A DNA stretch of 64,000 bases from Winogradskyella aurantia. Lineage in GTDB: Bacteria; Bacteroidota; Bacteroidia; Flavobacteriales; Flavobacteriaceae. Below the pieces are notes generated by a model that ran no database searches, was not told the origin of the DNA, and worked only from the letters and a program-made list of their open reading frames with translations. Positions 27,645 through 36,424 of this stretch are shown here, piece by piece (position 1 is the stretch's first letter; each line of letters opens with the position of its first letter). The DNA lies in contig NZ_NGJN01000003.1 of the NCBI RefSeq assembly GCF_002266855.1, forward strand, positions 310,001 to 374,000. Direction: 5' to 3'. Position numbers and translations under genes: made by a program.

Positions 27645-29108
27645 TTATTTCTGTAATTGTTTTAAAAATTCCTGAACTATTTTATAGTCATCAAAATCAA
27701 AACGTTGACCATTGATCTCTTGATAGCTTTCATGTCCTTTCCCTGCAATTAGTATGATATCCTTGGGTTGCGCCATTTGACAGGCTGTTTTAATGGCTTG
27801 TTTTCTATCTGTAATGGCTAGTGTTTTCTTGAAATATTGAGGCTCAACACCTTTCTCCATATCCGCAATTATGGCTTGCGGTTCCTCACTTCTCGGATTA
27901 TCGCTTGTAAAGATGACTTTGGTACTTAAGGCTGAAGCAATATGCGCCATTTTTGGACGCTTGGTCTTATCCCTATCGCCACCACAACCGACAACGGTAA
28001 TGAGTTCCTCGTTTTTGGACCGAATGGTATTTATGGTATCCAAAACATTCTTAAGTGCATCTGGCGTATGTGCATAATCTACAATAGCGGTAATTCTATC
28101 GTCTGATATGAAGTACTGAAACCGACCACTGACATTGTCCAATTCGCTGATTAAACGAAGTATTTCTTCTTTTTCCAACCCTAGAATGTCAGCAGCACCA
28201 TAAATGGCCAATATATTATAGGCATTGAAGTTGCCGATGAGCTTGGTCCAGAGTTCGGTTTCATTTAATTTTAATAAGAGACCCCCAAAATCATTTTCTA
28301 AAATTTGGGCTCTGTAATCCGCATAATTTTTTAAGGCATAGGTGTATTTCTTGGCCTCGGTATTCTGCAACATTATAAGACCATTTTTATCGTCTATATT
28401 AGACAGGGCAAAAGCCTCTTTTGGTAGGTGGTCAAAAAATGACTTTTTAACGTCCCGATATTCGGCAAAGGAATGATGATAATCGAGGTGATCATGAGAT
28501 AAATTCGTAAATATCCCGCCCGTAAAATAGAGACCTTCTGTTCGATTTTGGTGTATGCCATGGGAACTGGCTTCCATAAAACAAAATTCCACGCCAGCCT
28601 CGTTCATGAGTTTTAGATATTTGTTTATGGTCAGTGAATCTGGTGTGGTATGTGAAGTCTTATAGGTTGTGTCATCAACCATTATCTTAACTGTTGACAA
28701 TAAGCCTACCTTATAACCGGCTTTTTTAAAAAGCTGATATAATAAACTTGTCACCGTGGTTTTACCGTTGGTCCCAGTAACACCCACCAACTTTAGATTT
28801 TGTGAAGGCTGTTCGTAATAATTGGCAGCCATATATGCTAACGCACTATTAGAGTTTGTAACCTCTATATAGGTAACACCATCCTCAAGCACATCAGGCA
28901 GTACCTCACAAATAACCGCAATAGCCCCGTCTGAAATGGCTTTTTCTATGTACTTATGCCCATCGGTGACAGTACCGGAAATAGCCACAAAGACATCATT
29001 ATCGCCAATCTTGCGCGAATCAAACTCAATTTTATTGACTACGCTATTGGTGCTGCCAACAACTGCATTGATATTAACCTTGTACAATATGTCCTTTAAA
29101 ACTTTCAC
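27645..29108 (-). CDS. murE: UDP-MurNAc-tripeptide synthetase MurE
   Basis: This 487-residue Mur ligase adds the third peptide residue. VTGTNGKTTVTSLLYQL is the ATP loop and SNLSHDHLDYH-type central residues are present (TNLSHDHLDYHHSF). DNPRSEEP is the motif that in MurE indicates meso-diaminopimelate as the added amino acid. The late GKGHESYQEI matches the family end. It overlaps ftsI by 4 bp and is 59 bp from mraY. Confidence 0.97.
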   Translation of the reverse strand: MKVLKDILYKVNINAVVGSTNSVVNKIEFDSRKIGDNDVFVAISGTVTDGHKYIEKAISDGAIAVICEVLPDVLEDGVTYIEVTNSNSALAYMAANYYEQPSQNLKLVGVTGTNGKTTVTSLLYQLFKKAGYKVGLLSTVKIMVDDTTYKTSHTTPDSLTINKYLKLMNEAGVEFCFMEASSHGIHQNRTEGLYFTGGIFTNLSHDHLDYHHSFAEYRDVKKSFFDHLPKEAFALSNIDDKNGLIMLQNTEAKKYTYALKNYADYRAQILENDFGGLLLKLNETELWTKLIGNFNAYNILAIYGAADILGLEKEEILRLISELDNVSGRFQYFISDDRITAIVDYAHTPDALKNVLDTINTIRSKNEELITVVGCGGDRDKTKRPKMAHIASALSTKVIFTSDNPRSEEPQAIIADMEKGVEPQYFKKTLAITDRKQAIKTACQMAQPKDIILIAGKGHESYQEINGQRFDFDDYKIVQEFLKQLQK

Positions 29109-31120
29109 GAGGCTTCTAAAACAATGGTTTGGTTGGGTTTCAATTTTTGATGCTTTTCAACGGACTGTACTTTGACGATGCCACTGCCCTTTAGTTTCAC
29201 CTTTACATCTACCTGTAAATTCTCTAGAAGTGCTAAAGCGTCCATAGCTGGCATACCAACAACACTCGGCATTAATTCCTTATACTTGCGCGCCTGCTCG
29301 TAGTAGCTTTCAAAGTCATTGTCAACCACTGTATTTTTAAAGTTGATGCTCTCAACTGAGTCAATTATTGGTGTATCGGTATATATTTTTTGGGCAATGC
29401 GTTTAAAAACAGGTCCTGACACGTCGGCGCCATAATAACCAACTTTTGTACTTGGCTTGTGAATGACCACAATACAGGAATATTTTGGGTTATCGGCTGG
29501 AAAATAACCAGCAAATGAGGATATATACTTTTTGTCTTTTTTCCATTCCTCAAAATTGGCGTAGTCTGTTCGAGCTGTTCCTGTTTTTCCCGCCATGGAA
29601 AAGGTTTCGGAATACATCCGTTGTCCGGTTCCACGAAGCACGATATTCTCTAAAATGGCCCTTATCTTTAACAAGGTCTCGTCAGAGCATAGCTTATCTA
29701 CCAACACCTCTTTATTAAACACCTCAATATCCTTGTCAAAGGATCTAACGGCTTTTATAAATCGTGGCTTAATCAATTCGCCATTATTGGCAATGGCATT
29801 ATAAAAGGCCAAGGTCTGCAAGGGTGTCATTGTTAGATTATAGCCATAGGCCATAGAGGGTAGCGCATTTTTACTCCAATTAGCTGCGCCGGGCCCAGGA
29901 ATATCAGGGATTCCCTCACCTTGAATAGAGACGCCTAGTGGTTGGTCCAGTCTCCATTGCTTTAGTCTATTAAGAAATTTTTCAGGCTGGTCTGCATAAT
30001 GGTCATCAATAATGGTGGCTAGCCCTATATTTGAGGACACCTCTAAAGCTCTCGCCGCGGAAATTTTGCCATAGCCCCCACGTTCGGAATCACTTATAGT
30101 TCTACCATAGAAATACTTAATGCCTTTTTGAGTATCAATAATAGTCGAAGTATCAATAACCTTATCCTCCAATGCTGCCATCATGGCCATAACCTTAAAG
30201 GTGGAGCCAGGCTCATGAGATTCCCATACGGCAAAATTTCGTTTTTCGTAATAGGTTCCTTTTTCGGTTTTGGCGAGATTTGAAATAGCCTTGACTTCTC
30301 CTGTTTTGACATCCATGACCACGACACATCCGTGTTCTGCTTCATATGTTTCTAGTTGACCTAGCAAGGAGTGATGCGCTATATCCTGTATATTCACATC
30401 TATTGTGGTGTACACGTCAAAACCGTCCTTGGGTTCGACCTGATCAAAATCTGCGATAGGTTTCCACTGGCCATTGCCAATTTTCTGTTTTAATCGCTTT
30501 CCTTTTTTTCCTCTCAAATAGGCCTCACCAAATGCACCATCTATCCCAGCTCTGCTTACATGACTATTCTCATCAAAACGCTCATAGCCAATAGTACGCG
30601 AGGCAATACCGCCCATAGGATGCTCTCGCCTAGTTGTTTGCTCCACAATAAGCCCACCCTTAATAGCTCCAAGATTTAATAATGGAAAGTTTCGGACCCT
30701 GACATAATCAGAATAACTGATATTTTTCGCCAACAGGAAATATCTATTTTTATTTTTACGCGCTTTCCGAATACTATTTTGGTAGTAAGACGATGTTTTA
30801 CCCTTATATGCTGAAAGTGAATCTGCTAAACCCTTAATGTACTTTTCAAAAACAGCACTTTTGGCCTGAATGGCATCAATCCTGATATCATATTTAGGTA
30901 TGGAGGTAGCCAATAGACTGCCGTCGGATGAATACACATTACCGCGATTAGGTTCGATTTCAAAATCCTTTACAGTTCGTCGCTCTGCAAGTTCTCTATA
31001 GGCTTCACCTTGAACAAATTGAATGGTACACAGCTTAAAAACAACGGCTATAACAAAGACGAACATGCAGCCTGCCACGAAATACAATCTGTTTAATATG
31101 TTGGTTTCTGTTGTTGCCAA
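29105..31120 (-). CDS. ftsI: Septal penicillin-binding protein FtsI with PASTA domain
   Basis: This 671-residue class B transpeptidase crosslinks septal peptidoglycan. One N-terminal membrane helix (about 12-32) precedes the pedestal domain (EPNRGNVYSSDGSLLAT). The transpeptidase motifs are STFK (Ser306-Lys309), SSN in ALEVSSNIGLA, and AGKTGTA. A single PASTA domain at the end (MPSVVGMPAMDALALL to VLEAS) is typical of Bacteroidota FtsI. It is coupled to murE and lies 3 bp after ftsL. Confidence 0.96.
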   Translation of the reverse strand: MATTETNILNRLYFVAGCMFVFVIAVVFKLCTIQFVQGEAYRELAERRTVKDFEIEPNRGNVYSSDGSLLATSIPKYDIRIDAIQAKSAVFEKYIKGLADSLSAYKGKTSSYYQNSIRKARKNKNRYFLLAKNISYSDYVRVRNFPLLNLGAIKGGLIVEQTTRREHPMGGIASRTIGYERFDENSHVSRAGIDGAFGEAYLRGKKGKRLKQKIGNGQWKPIADFDQVEPKDGFDVYTTIDVNIQDIAHHSLLGQLETYEAEHGCVVVMDVKTGEVKAISNLAKTEKGTYYEKRNFAVWESHEPGSTFKVMAMMAALEDKVIDTSTIIDTQKGIKYFYGRTISDSERGGYGKISAARALEVSSNIGLATIIDDHYADQPEKFLNRLKQWRLDQPLGVSIQGEGIPDIPGPGAANWSKNALPSMAYGYNLTMTPLQTLAFYNAIANNGELIKPRFIKAVRSFDKDIEVFNKEVLVDKLCSDETLLKIRAILENIVLRGTGQRMYSETFSMAGKTGTARTDYANFEEWKKDKKYISSFAGYFPADNPKYSCIVVIHKPSTKVGYYGADVSGPVFKRIAQKIYTDTPIIDSVESINFKNTVVDNDFESYYEQARKYKELMPSVVGMPAMDALALLENLQVDVKVKLKGSGIVKVQSVEKHQKLKPNQTIVLEAS

Positions 31121-31123
31121 GTT

Positions 31124-31444
31124 TTATTGTTGTTGGGATTTTACTTTAATTTTTGTCGGTGGAATTTCAGATACTCGAATATCCTTGTCTGCCACTTTTT
31201 TGCTTATGGTCGATTCCATTTTTAATCGCATCAGCTTGGAACGTCCATCCACAAAGGACGAGCGGAGCTCCTTGACCTCATTTGTTAATCTTGCGATATC
31301 GTGTACCTTTTTATCCGCACTGTGGGAACTAGCAATCATTATGATAGCCAAGACTGAAATAAAAATGATGATGCGCCAATTTTTGAACGAATCATCACTG
31401 ATTAGAAATTTACCTCGTAAGACGCTGTAAATGCTTTTCTTCAT
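31124..31444 (-). CDS. ftsL: FtsL-like division protein
   Basis: This 106-residue bitopic protein has a short cytoplasmic start, one membrane helix (IIIFISVLAIIMIASSHS, about 25-42), and a heptad-like coiled coil (KKVHDIARLTNEVKELRSSF to MRLKMESTISKKVADK). That architecture and its place between rsmH and ftsI identify it as the Bacteroidota FtsL equivalent, which bridges FtsQ and FtsI/FtsW. Sequence similarity to proteobacterial FtsL is not detectable by eye. Confidence 0.85.
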   Translation of the reverse strand: MKKSIYSVLRGKFLISDDSFKNWRIIIFISVLAIIMIASSHSADKKVHDIARLTNEVKELRSSFVDGRSKLMRLKMESTISKKVADKDIRVSEIPPTKIKVKSQQQ

Positions 31445-32337
31445 ATTTTTTCAGCTATTCTAAGTTTTGCACTTCTGGCTCTATTATTGTCTGCTATTTC
31501 TGCTTCTGTCGGAACAATTAATCTGCCCACTTTTTTTAGAGGTACCTCAAAATTTCCATAGACATCTCGCTCTGGTTCACCTTCAAAAAGACCACTTCTT
31601 ATAAATCGCTTTACCAACCTATCCTCAAGGGAGTGGTATGAAATAAAACTCAAGCGTCCGCCTTCTTTCAACATTTCAGGAGTTTGAAGCAGTAATTCCT
31701 TTAAGGCCTCAATTTCTTGATTGACCTCTATTCTAATGGCTTGATAAATCTGTGCCAATACTTTATTCTCGCGTTTATGGTTTAAAAAGGGTTTTAAAAC
31801 ATTTCGCAATTGCTCGCTGGTTTTTATTTCGGCATTCTTACGCGACGACACAATCGCTCGTGCCATAGCTGGAGCTTGTCTTAACTCGCCGTACTCAAAT
31901 AATACAGACCTCAGCCGTTCTTCCTCGTAAGTATTGATAACCTCAAATGCCGAGAGCTTACTATCCTGATTCATACGCATGTCTAAATCTGAATTGAATC
32001 GTGTAGAGAAACCGCGCTCTGCCACATCAAATTGGTGTGATGACACACCAAAATCAGCTAAAATGCCATCCACTTGTTTGTACCCATAAAATCTCAAGAA
32101 CCGTTTTATAAATCTGAAATTCTCATGGATAAGCACAAACCTATCATCGTCAATAGTGTTAACTAAGGCATCCTTATCTTGATCAAAAGCAAACAGTTTT
32201 CCCTTTGGACCAAGCCGGGATAGGATTTCTCTGCTATGGCCTCCGCCACCAAATGTGACATCTACGTATACACCGTCAGGTTTTATATCTAAGCCATCGA
32301 CCGCCTCTTTGAGTAAAACTGCATTATGATATACCAT
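31441..32337 (-). CDS. rsmH: 16S rRNA m4C1402 methyltransferase RsmH
   Basis: This SAM-dependent enzyme methylates N4 of C1402 in 16S rRNA. YHNAVLLKEAVDGL opens the protein, VDVTFGGGGHSREIL is the SAM loop, GILADFGVSSHQFD the next conserved block, and SFISYHSLEDRLVKRF the late motif. I use ATG 32337 (298 residues) because family members begin just before YHxPVL; ATG 32349 would add MMMT. Either way it overlaps mraZ, by 14 or 26 bp. Confidence 0.95.
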   Translation of the reverse strand: MVYHNAVLLKEAVDGLDIKPDGVYVDVTFGGGGHSREILSRLGPKGKLFAFDQDKDALVNTIDDDRFVLIHENFRFIKRFLRFYGYKQVDGILADFGVSSHQFDVAERGFSTRFNSDLDMRMNQDSKLSAFEVINTYEEERLRSVLFEYGELRQAPAMARAIVSSRKNAEIKTSEQLRNVLKPFLNHKRENKVLAQIYQAIRIEVNQEIEALKELLLQTPEMLKEGGRLSFISYHSLEDRLVKRFIRSGLFEGEPERDVYGNFEVPLKKVGRLIVPTEAEIADNNRARSAKLRIAEKI

Positions 32338-32794
32338 TGTCATCATCATCTTGTCCCATTACTTCTTCAGCTAAATCTGCAAAATCGGAAGCCGCATCAT
32401 CAATAGCCTGTTCATAATTATCCTTATCCCATATTTCGAGAATATTAACTGCTGATGCTAAAACCACCTGTTTAGATATTCCAGAAAATCCCAGCAGATC
32501 TTTAGGTATTAATAATCTGCCTGTACCGTCAACCTCAACTATCTTAACTCCTGCGGTAAATCGCCTAATGAAATCATTGTTTTTCTTCTTGAACCTATTT
32601 AGCTTATTCACTTTAGCCATAAGATTGTTCCATTCGGCCATAGGGTATAGTTCCAAACACTTTTGAAAAACAGCACGCTTTAGGACAAAGCCATCGTTAA
32701 GACTAGAAGACATCTGCTTTTTTAATGCAGAAGGTATCATTAGTCTACCTTTGGTATCGGCTTTACACTCATATGTTCCAATGAAAGAATTCAA
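32324..32794 (-). CDS. mraZ: Transcriptional regulator MraZ
   Basis: This 156-residue AbrB-fold DNA-binding protein normally represses its own division cluster. Both MraZ repeats are present: GTYECKADTKGRLMIPSALKK (6-26) and GVKIVEVDGTGRLLIPKDLLG (about 82-102), each with the D-x-K/T-GR-IP core. It is the first gene of the cluster. Its target is probably the AAAGTGG array immediately upstream (32808-32874). Confidence 0.96.
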   Translation of the reverse strand: MNSFIGTYECKADTKGRLMIPSALKKQMSSSLNDGFVLKRAVFQKCLELYPMAEWNNLMAKVNKLNRFKKKNNDFIRRFTAGVKIVEVDGTGRLLIPKDLLGFSGISKQVVLASAVNILEIWDKDNYEQAIDDAASDFADLAEEVMGQDDDDNGIS

Positions 32795-32807
32795 GATGTC
32801 CTATTTT

Positions 32808-32814
32808 CCACTTT
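32808..32814 (-). promoter_or_regulatory. Outlying AAAGTGG half-site in the mraZ leader
   Basis: The minus strand reads AAAGTGG here, 40 bp from the nearest repeat of the main array, an exact multiple of the array's 10-bp period. It lies on the same DNA face, downstream of the predicted -7 box, so a looped or extended repressor complex is possible. Confidence 0.4.
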
Positions 32815-32827
32815 AACGATTAAGATT

Positions 32828-32835
32828 CAAATATA
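32828..32835 (-). promoter_or_regulatory. Candidate -7 box of the division cluster promoter
   Basis: On the minus strand TATATTTG matches TAnnTTTG 33 bp before the mraZ ATG. The -33 region at the usual spacing falls within the AAAGTGG repeats, so MraZ bound there could block RNA polymerase. Confidence 0.5.
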
Positions 32836-32844
32836 TTGAAAAAT

Positions 32845-32874
32845 ATACCACATTTTACCACTTTTTACCACTTT
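32845..32874 (-). promoter_or_regulatory. MraZ operator: three 10-bp repeats of AAAGTGGTAA
   Basis: The minus strand reads AAAGTGGTAA, AAAGTGGTAA, AATGTGGTAT, with a strict 10-bp period. MraZ boxes described in Mollicutes and Firmicutes are AAAGTGG/T repeats separated by three bases, which is the same layout. It precedes mraZ and overlaps its predicted promoter, so autoregulation of the cluster is the likely function. Confidence 0.75.
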
Positions 32875-33043
32875 TGTTGATAAGTTTTGTTCCTGATTTT
32901 AGCAATAGGCTTTGAATTGGCACTCTTCGTTACTTTGAAGCGGATGTAATCGAGAGCCCATAATCAACCTATTTAATTATTCATTTGGGTTGAAAATAAC
33001 GAGAGAAGACTAGTTGTTTTATCGGAATTAAAAAGGTTTTAGT

Positions 33044-33051
33044 TATATTTG
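33044..33051 (+). promoter_or_regulatory. Candidate -7 box for the alpha/beta hydrolase gene
   Basis: TATATTTG (TAnnTTTG) lies 30 bp before the ATG at 33082, on the strand opposite to mraZ. It should drive the hydrolase-engB run. Confidence 0.45.
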
Positions 33052-33081
33052 TTTTGAACACTAAAGCACTAATTATTGTCG

Positions 33082-33846
33082 ATGGCACACCTTTTAAAGA
33101 AAGAAAAGGATTATAGATATATTGAAGTAGGAGAAGGCACACCAATCATTGTGCTGCATGGGTTAATGGGAGGTTTGAGTAATTTTGATTCCGTAACGGA
33201 TTACTTTGGCAAAAATGGCTATAAAGTTATTATTCCCGAATTGCCCATTTACACCATGTCCCTGATAAAAACAAACGTAAAAAGTTTTGCAAATTACCTC
33301 AAGGGCTTTATAGAGTTCAAGGGGTTAAATGAAGTCATTTTATTAGGGAATTCCTTGGGTGGCCACGTTGGTCTTTACCATACTAAAATGTATCCAGAAA
33401 AAGTCAAGGGCCTTGTTATTACTGGTAGCTCAGGACTTTATGAAAGTGCTATGGGTAGTGGCTATACCAAGCGCAGTGATTACGAAGTCATTAAAAAGAA
33501 GGCCCAAGATGTGTTTTACGACCCTAAGGTAGCCACTAAAGCTATAGTAGATGAAGTTTATGAGACGGTAAATGACCGAAATAAACTAATCAAGACCTTA
33601 GCTATCGCTAAAAGTGCCATAAGACACAATATGGCTAAGGATCTTCCCAAGATGCAAACCCCAACATGCATTATATGGGGGAAAAACGATACGGTTACAC
33701 CACCAGAAGTCGCTATAGAATTCCATGATCTATTACCAGATTCTGATCTGTTCTGGATAGATAAATGTGGACACGCCGCCATGATGGAACATCCTGACGA
33801 GTTCAATACCATATTGAATGCTTGGCTTCAGAAGCGTGGGTTTTAA
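33082..33846 (+). CDS. Alpha/beta hydrolase
   Basis: This 254-residue cytoplasmic alpha/beta hydrolase has LHGLMGGLSNFD (oxyanion side), nucleophile elbow GNSLGGH with the catalytic Ser, the acid in WGKNDTVTPP and the base in KCGHAAMMEHP. It resembles haloalkane dehalogenase/MhpC-type esterases, but the substrate cannot be predicted. A TTG six bases upstream (33076) is open, but ATG 33082 is the natural start. The gene commonly sits between mraZ and engB in flavobacteria. Confidence 0.88.
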   Translation: MAHLLKKEKDYRYIEVGEGTPIIVLHGLMGGLSNFDSVTDYFGKNGYKVIIPELPIYTMSLIKTNVKSFANYLKGFIEFKGLNEVILLGNSLGGHVGLYHTKMYPEKVKGLVITGSSGLYESAMGSGYTKRSDYEVIKKKAQDVFYDPKVATKAIVDEVYETVNDRNKLIKTLAIAKSAIRHNMAKDLPKMQTPTCIIWGKNDTVTPPEVAIEFHDLLPDSDLFWIDKCGHAAMMEHPDEFNTILNAWLQKRGF

Positions 33847-33933
33847 ACTAAATTGCAACGTAGCCATAACCCTAGAGTTGGTATCAATAATTTGATTAAT
33901 TTAATGTGATTCCCACTTGCAGGGGAACTAGAG

Positions 33934-34551
33934 ATGAAAATAAAATCAGCTGAATTTGTGGTGAGTAATTCTGAAGTGGCCAAATGCCCTCAGAACCCTA
34001 TTCCGGAATATGCCTTTATTGGCCGAAGTAACGTTGGTAAATCGTCGTTGATCAATATGTTGACTGACCGAAAAAGTTTAGCCAAAACCTCTGGTCGTCC
34101 CGGAAAAACCCAACTCATTAATCACTTTATCATTAACAACAATTGGTATTTGGTAGATTTACCAGGTTATGGTTATGCCAAGGTTTCTAAATCCTCCAAA
34201 AAGAAATTTCAGAAGTTTATTACCAATTATTTTGAACAGCGACAACAGCTGGTTATGGCTTTTGTTTTGGTAGATATAAGGCATAAACCTCAACCTATTG
34301 ATTTGGAATTTATGGAATACTTGGGTGAAAGTGGTATTCCCTTTGGTATTATCTTTACCAAGGCAGATAAGCTTAAGCCTAAGGCTATTGAACGGCACGT
34401 AGATGACTATAGCTTAGAACTTCTAAAGACTTGGGAAGCCTTACCGCCATATTTTGTGACATCTTCTAGTAAAAAGATAGGACAAGATGAGGTGTTGGAT
34501 TTTATCGCGACCACTAATGAGGAAATATATCGATTAAGAAATCAGTTGTAA
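33934..34551 (+). CDS. engB: Ribosome biogenesis GTP-binding protein EngB/YihA
   Basis: This 205-residue TRAFAC GTPase has [12 protein letters not shown] (G1), the SGRPGKTQ switch I (G2), DLPGYGYAK (G3), TKADK (G4) and a TSSSKK-type G5. It assists assembly of the large ribosomal subunit. A purine-rich AGGGGA lies upstream of the ATG. It follows the hydrolase by 87 bp on the same strand. Confidence 0.95.
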   Translation: MKIKSAEFVVSNSEVAKCPQNPIPEYAFIGRSNVGKSSLINMLTDRKSLAKTSGRPGKTQLINHFIINNNWYLVDLPGYGYAKVSKSSKKKFQKFITNYFEQRQQLVMAFVLVDIRHKPQPIDLEFMEYLGESGIPFGIIFTKADKLKPKAIERHVDDYSLELLKTWEALPPYFVTSSSKKIGQDEVLDFIATTNEEIYRLRNQL

Positions 34552-34566
34552 TAATTAGTCATTCCA

Positions 34567-35247
34567 TTGAAACATTATTTTTTCGTAGCAATATTTGGTT
34601 TCCTGTTTTACTTTGTACAGTGTCAAACTCATGTCTTCATAGACGTAAATGGAGATACCATAAGCAAGGGTTCCTACCGCTCAAAAATGAGAAATAGAGA
34701 CCTTAACTTAAGACATTGGTCGTGGGTTGATGAAAAGGGAAAATACTTTCACAAGCTAGAAAAAGGAAGATACTACAAGGGTTATTTTGATTATAATTTA
34801 ATTAAAACTGAACTAGAAAAAATAATACCTTACACAGTCACGGATAGCAGCACAATTATTATTGAATACTATTTTAAGGATGATTTGTGCTCAGATCCGC
34901 ATAAAGATAACAAGTGGACTTCATCTGAAATAAGTGAACGAAAATCATTTCTTAATCCAATTAAAAAAGACTTAAGAAACAGAGGTATATTTTTTATTTC
35001 TTTATTTGAAAAAGGTATAAAGCTAAGAAACAGACCGACAAGTAAAAATGAATATTTCTTTGTAGACGAGAATAATTTTTTCAAAGAGAATCTGTTCAAA
35101 AGTCCTACAACCTGTGGTTCACACGCGGCCATTAAGACCAACAATCAAACTTTAGTGCAAAATGGTGAAAACCGGGCAGATTATTTTGCTGAGAATCTCA
35201 GTAAAGAGAATTGGTCTCTATTTTTCTCTTCTGCCACCAAAGAGTAA
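34567..35247 (+). CDS. Hypothetical secreted protein
   Basis: I do not recognise this 226-residue protein. It begins at a TTG (34567) 15 bp after engB; that start gives a signal peptide (MKHYFFVAIFGFLFYFVQC), whereas the first ATG is about 40 residues in and would remove it. The mature part is basic and aromatic-rich (RNRDLNLRHWSWVDEKGKYF, YYKGYFDYN), with two Cys (about residues 103 and 180). Base composition is more AT-rich than engB. It converges on the ABC permease gene with a 2-bp gap. Confidence 0.6.
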   Translation: MKHYFFVAIFGFLFYFVQCQTHVFIDVNGDTISKGSYRSKMRNRDLNLRHWSWVDEKGKYFHKLEKGRYYKGYFDYNLIKTELEKIIPYTVTDSSTIIIEYYFKDDLCSDPHKDNKWTSSEISERKSFLNPIKKDLRNRGIFFISLFEKGIKLRNRPTSKNEYFFVDENNFFKENLFKSPTTCGSHAAIKTNNQTLVQNGENRADYFAENLSKENWSLFFSSATKE

Positions 35248-35249
35248 AA

Positions 35250-36344
35250 CTATGACTTAACATCCATAGCATCTCTTAGCGCATTGCCAACCAACATAAA
35301 GGCCATAACCAAAAGCATAATGCAAAATCCTGGTATTAAAGCTAAATAAGGTTTGCCTAAAATAATATAGTTGTAGTGATCCTTAATCATAGCTCCCCAA
35401 CTAGCCATGGGAGGTTGGGCGCCAATACCTAGGAAACTCAAACCACTTTCAATAAGAATAGCCGCCGCAAAATTAGCGGCAGAAATGACAATTAATGGTC
35501 CTAAAATATTGGGAAGAATGTGTTTGGTTATAATTCTGTAATCCTTATAGCCCAAAGCCCTAGCGGCCGTTACATATTGCAACTCTTTAGCACTGATGAT
35601 CTGTCCTCTTACTACCCTAGCCACCTCAACCCACATGGTTAAACCAACGGCAATAAACACTTGCCAAAACCCCTTGCCCAAAGCTAAAGTAATGGCAATA
35701 ACCAAAAGCAAGGTTGGTATAGACCAGGTCACGTTGATAATCCACATAATAAGTGCATCTAGTCGTCCACCATAATACCCTGCTAGGCTTCCCATAATAA
35801 GGCCTATAATAAGAGAGATGAAAACGGCAACAAATCCTATAAAGAAGGAAATCCTCGACCCAATTAATATCCGACTAAGATAATCCCTTCCATATTTGTC
35901 CGTGCCAAAAATAAAGGTCCTTGTCTCTATGAATTTCCTGAATTTACCATTTGGAAATTGACTTAAGGCTATTTCTTTTTTCAGTCCTTGTACACCATCG
36001 CTAGCGTACTCACTATAATGAAGCGTATTATCCGTTATTTCATAAGATTGAATGGGAATTTCGGTATCTGTATTTTCCTTACCGAAAAACAGCGAAGACC
36101 AAAAAGGCTGTTTCGTTGAAACACCAGACGGAATGGTAAGCATTTGTACTCGAAAACCTGGCGGCTTGGAGTGAATGGACAAATGCATTTGATTGGCATT
36201 TTTGGAGGTATCTGGTGCCAGTACATAAGCAAACACAGAAATTAAACCAATACAACAAATGATGCTTAAACTAAAAACGCCCCAAAAATTTCGTTTGAAT
36301 TTTTGGAGCGCAAAGCTTGTTAAAGAGTTACTTTGGTTAGACAT
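35250..36344 (-). CDS. ABC transporter permease, DppC/OppC family
   Basis: This 364-residue inner-membrane permease resembles the second subunit of peptide ABC importers. An N-terminal helix (about 20-45) is followed by a periplasmic stretch of about 100 residues, then FGTDKYGRDYLSRILIGSRIS, the signature of this family. Five further helices follow, and the EAA-like loop AARALGYKDYRIITKHILPN contacts the ATPase. No partner permease, ATPase or binding protein is nearby, so it must work with genes elsewhere. Confidence 0.88.
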   Translation of the reverse strand: MSNQSNSLTSFALQKFKRNFWGVFSLSIICCIGLISVFAYVLAPDTSKNANQMHLSIHSKPPGFRVQMLTIPSGVSTKQPFWSSLFFGKENTDTEIPIQSYEITDNTLHYSEYASDGVQGLKKEIALSQFPNGKFRKFIETRTFIFGTDKYGRDYLSRILIGSRISFFIGFVAVFISLIIGLIMGSLAGYYGGRLDALIMWIINVTWSIPTLLLVIAITLALGKGFWQVFIAVGLTMWVEVARVVRGQIISAKELQYVTAARALGYKDYRIITKHILPNILGPLIVISAANFAAAILIESGLSFLGIGAQPPMASWGAMIKDHYNYIILGKPYLALIPGFCIMLLVMAFMLVGNALRDAMDVKS

Positions 36345-36424
36345 TTATGTCGTTATATATTAATGCATAAAGCATTTGGACTAGTACATTCAGTACCTCA
36401 ACCAATAGATGATTCTATATTAAT

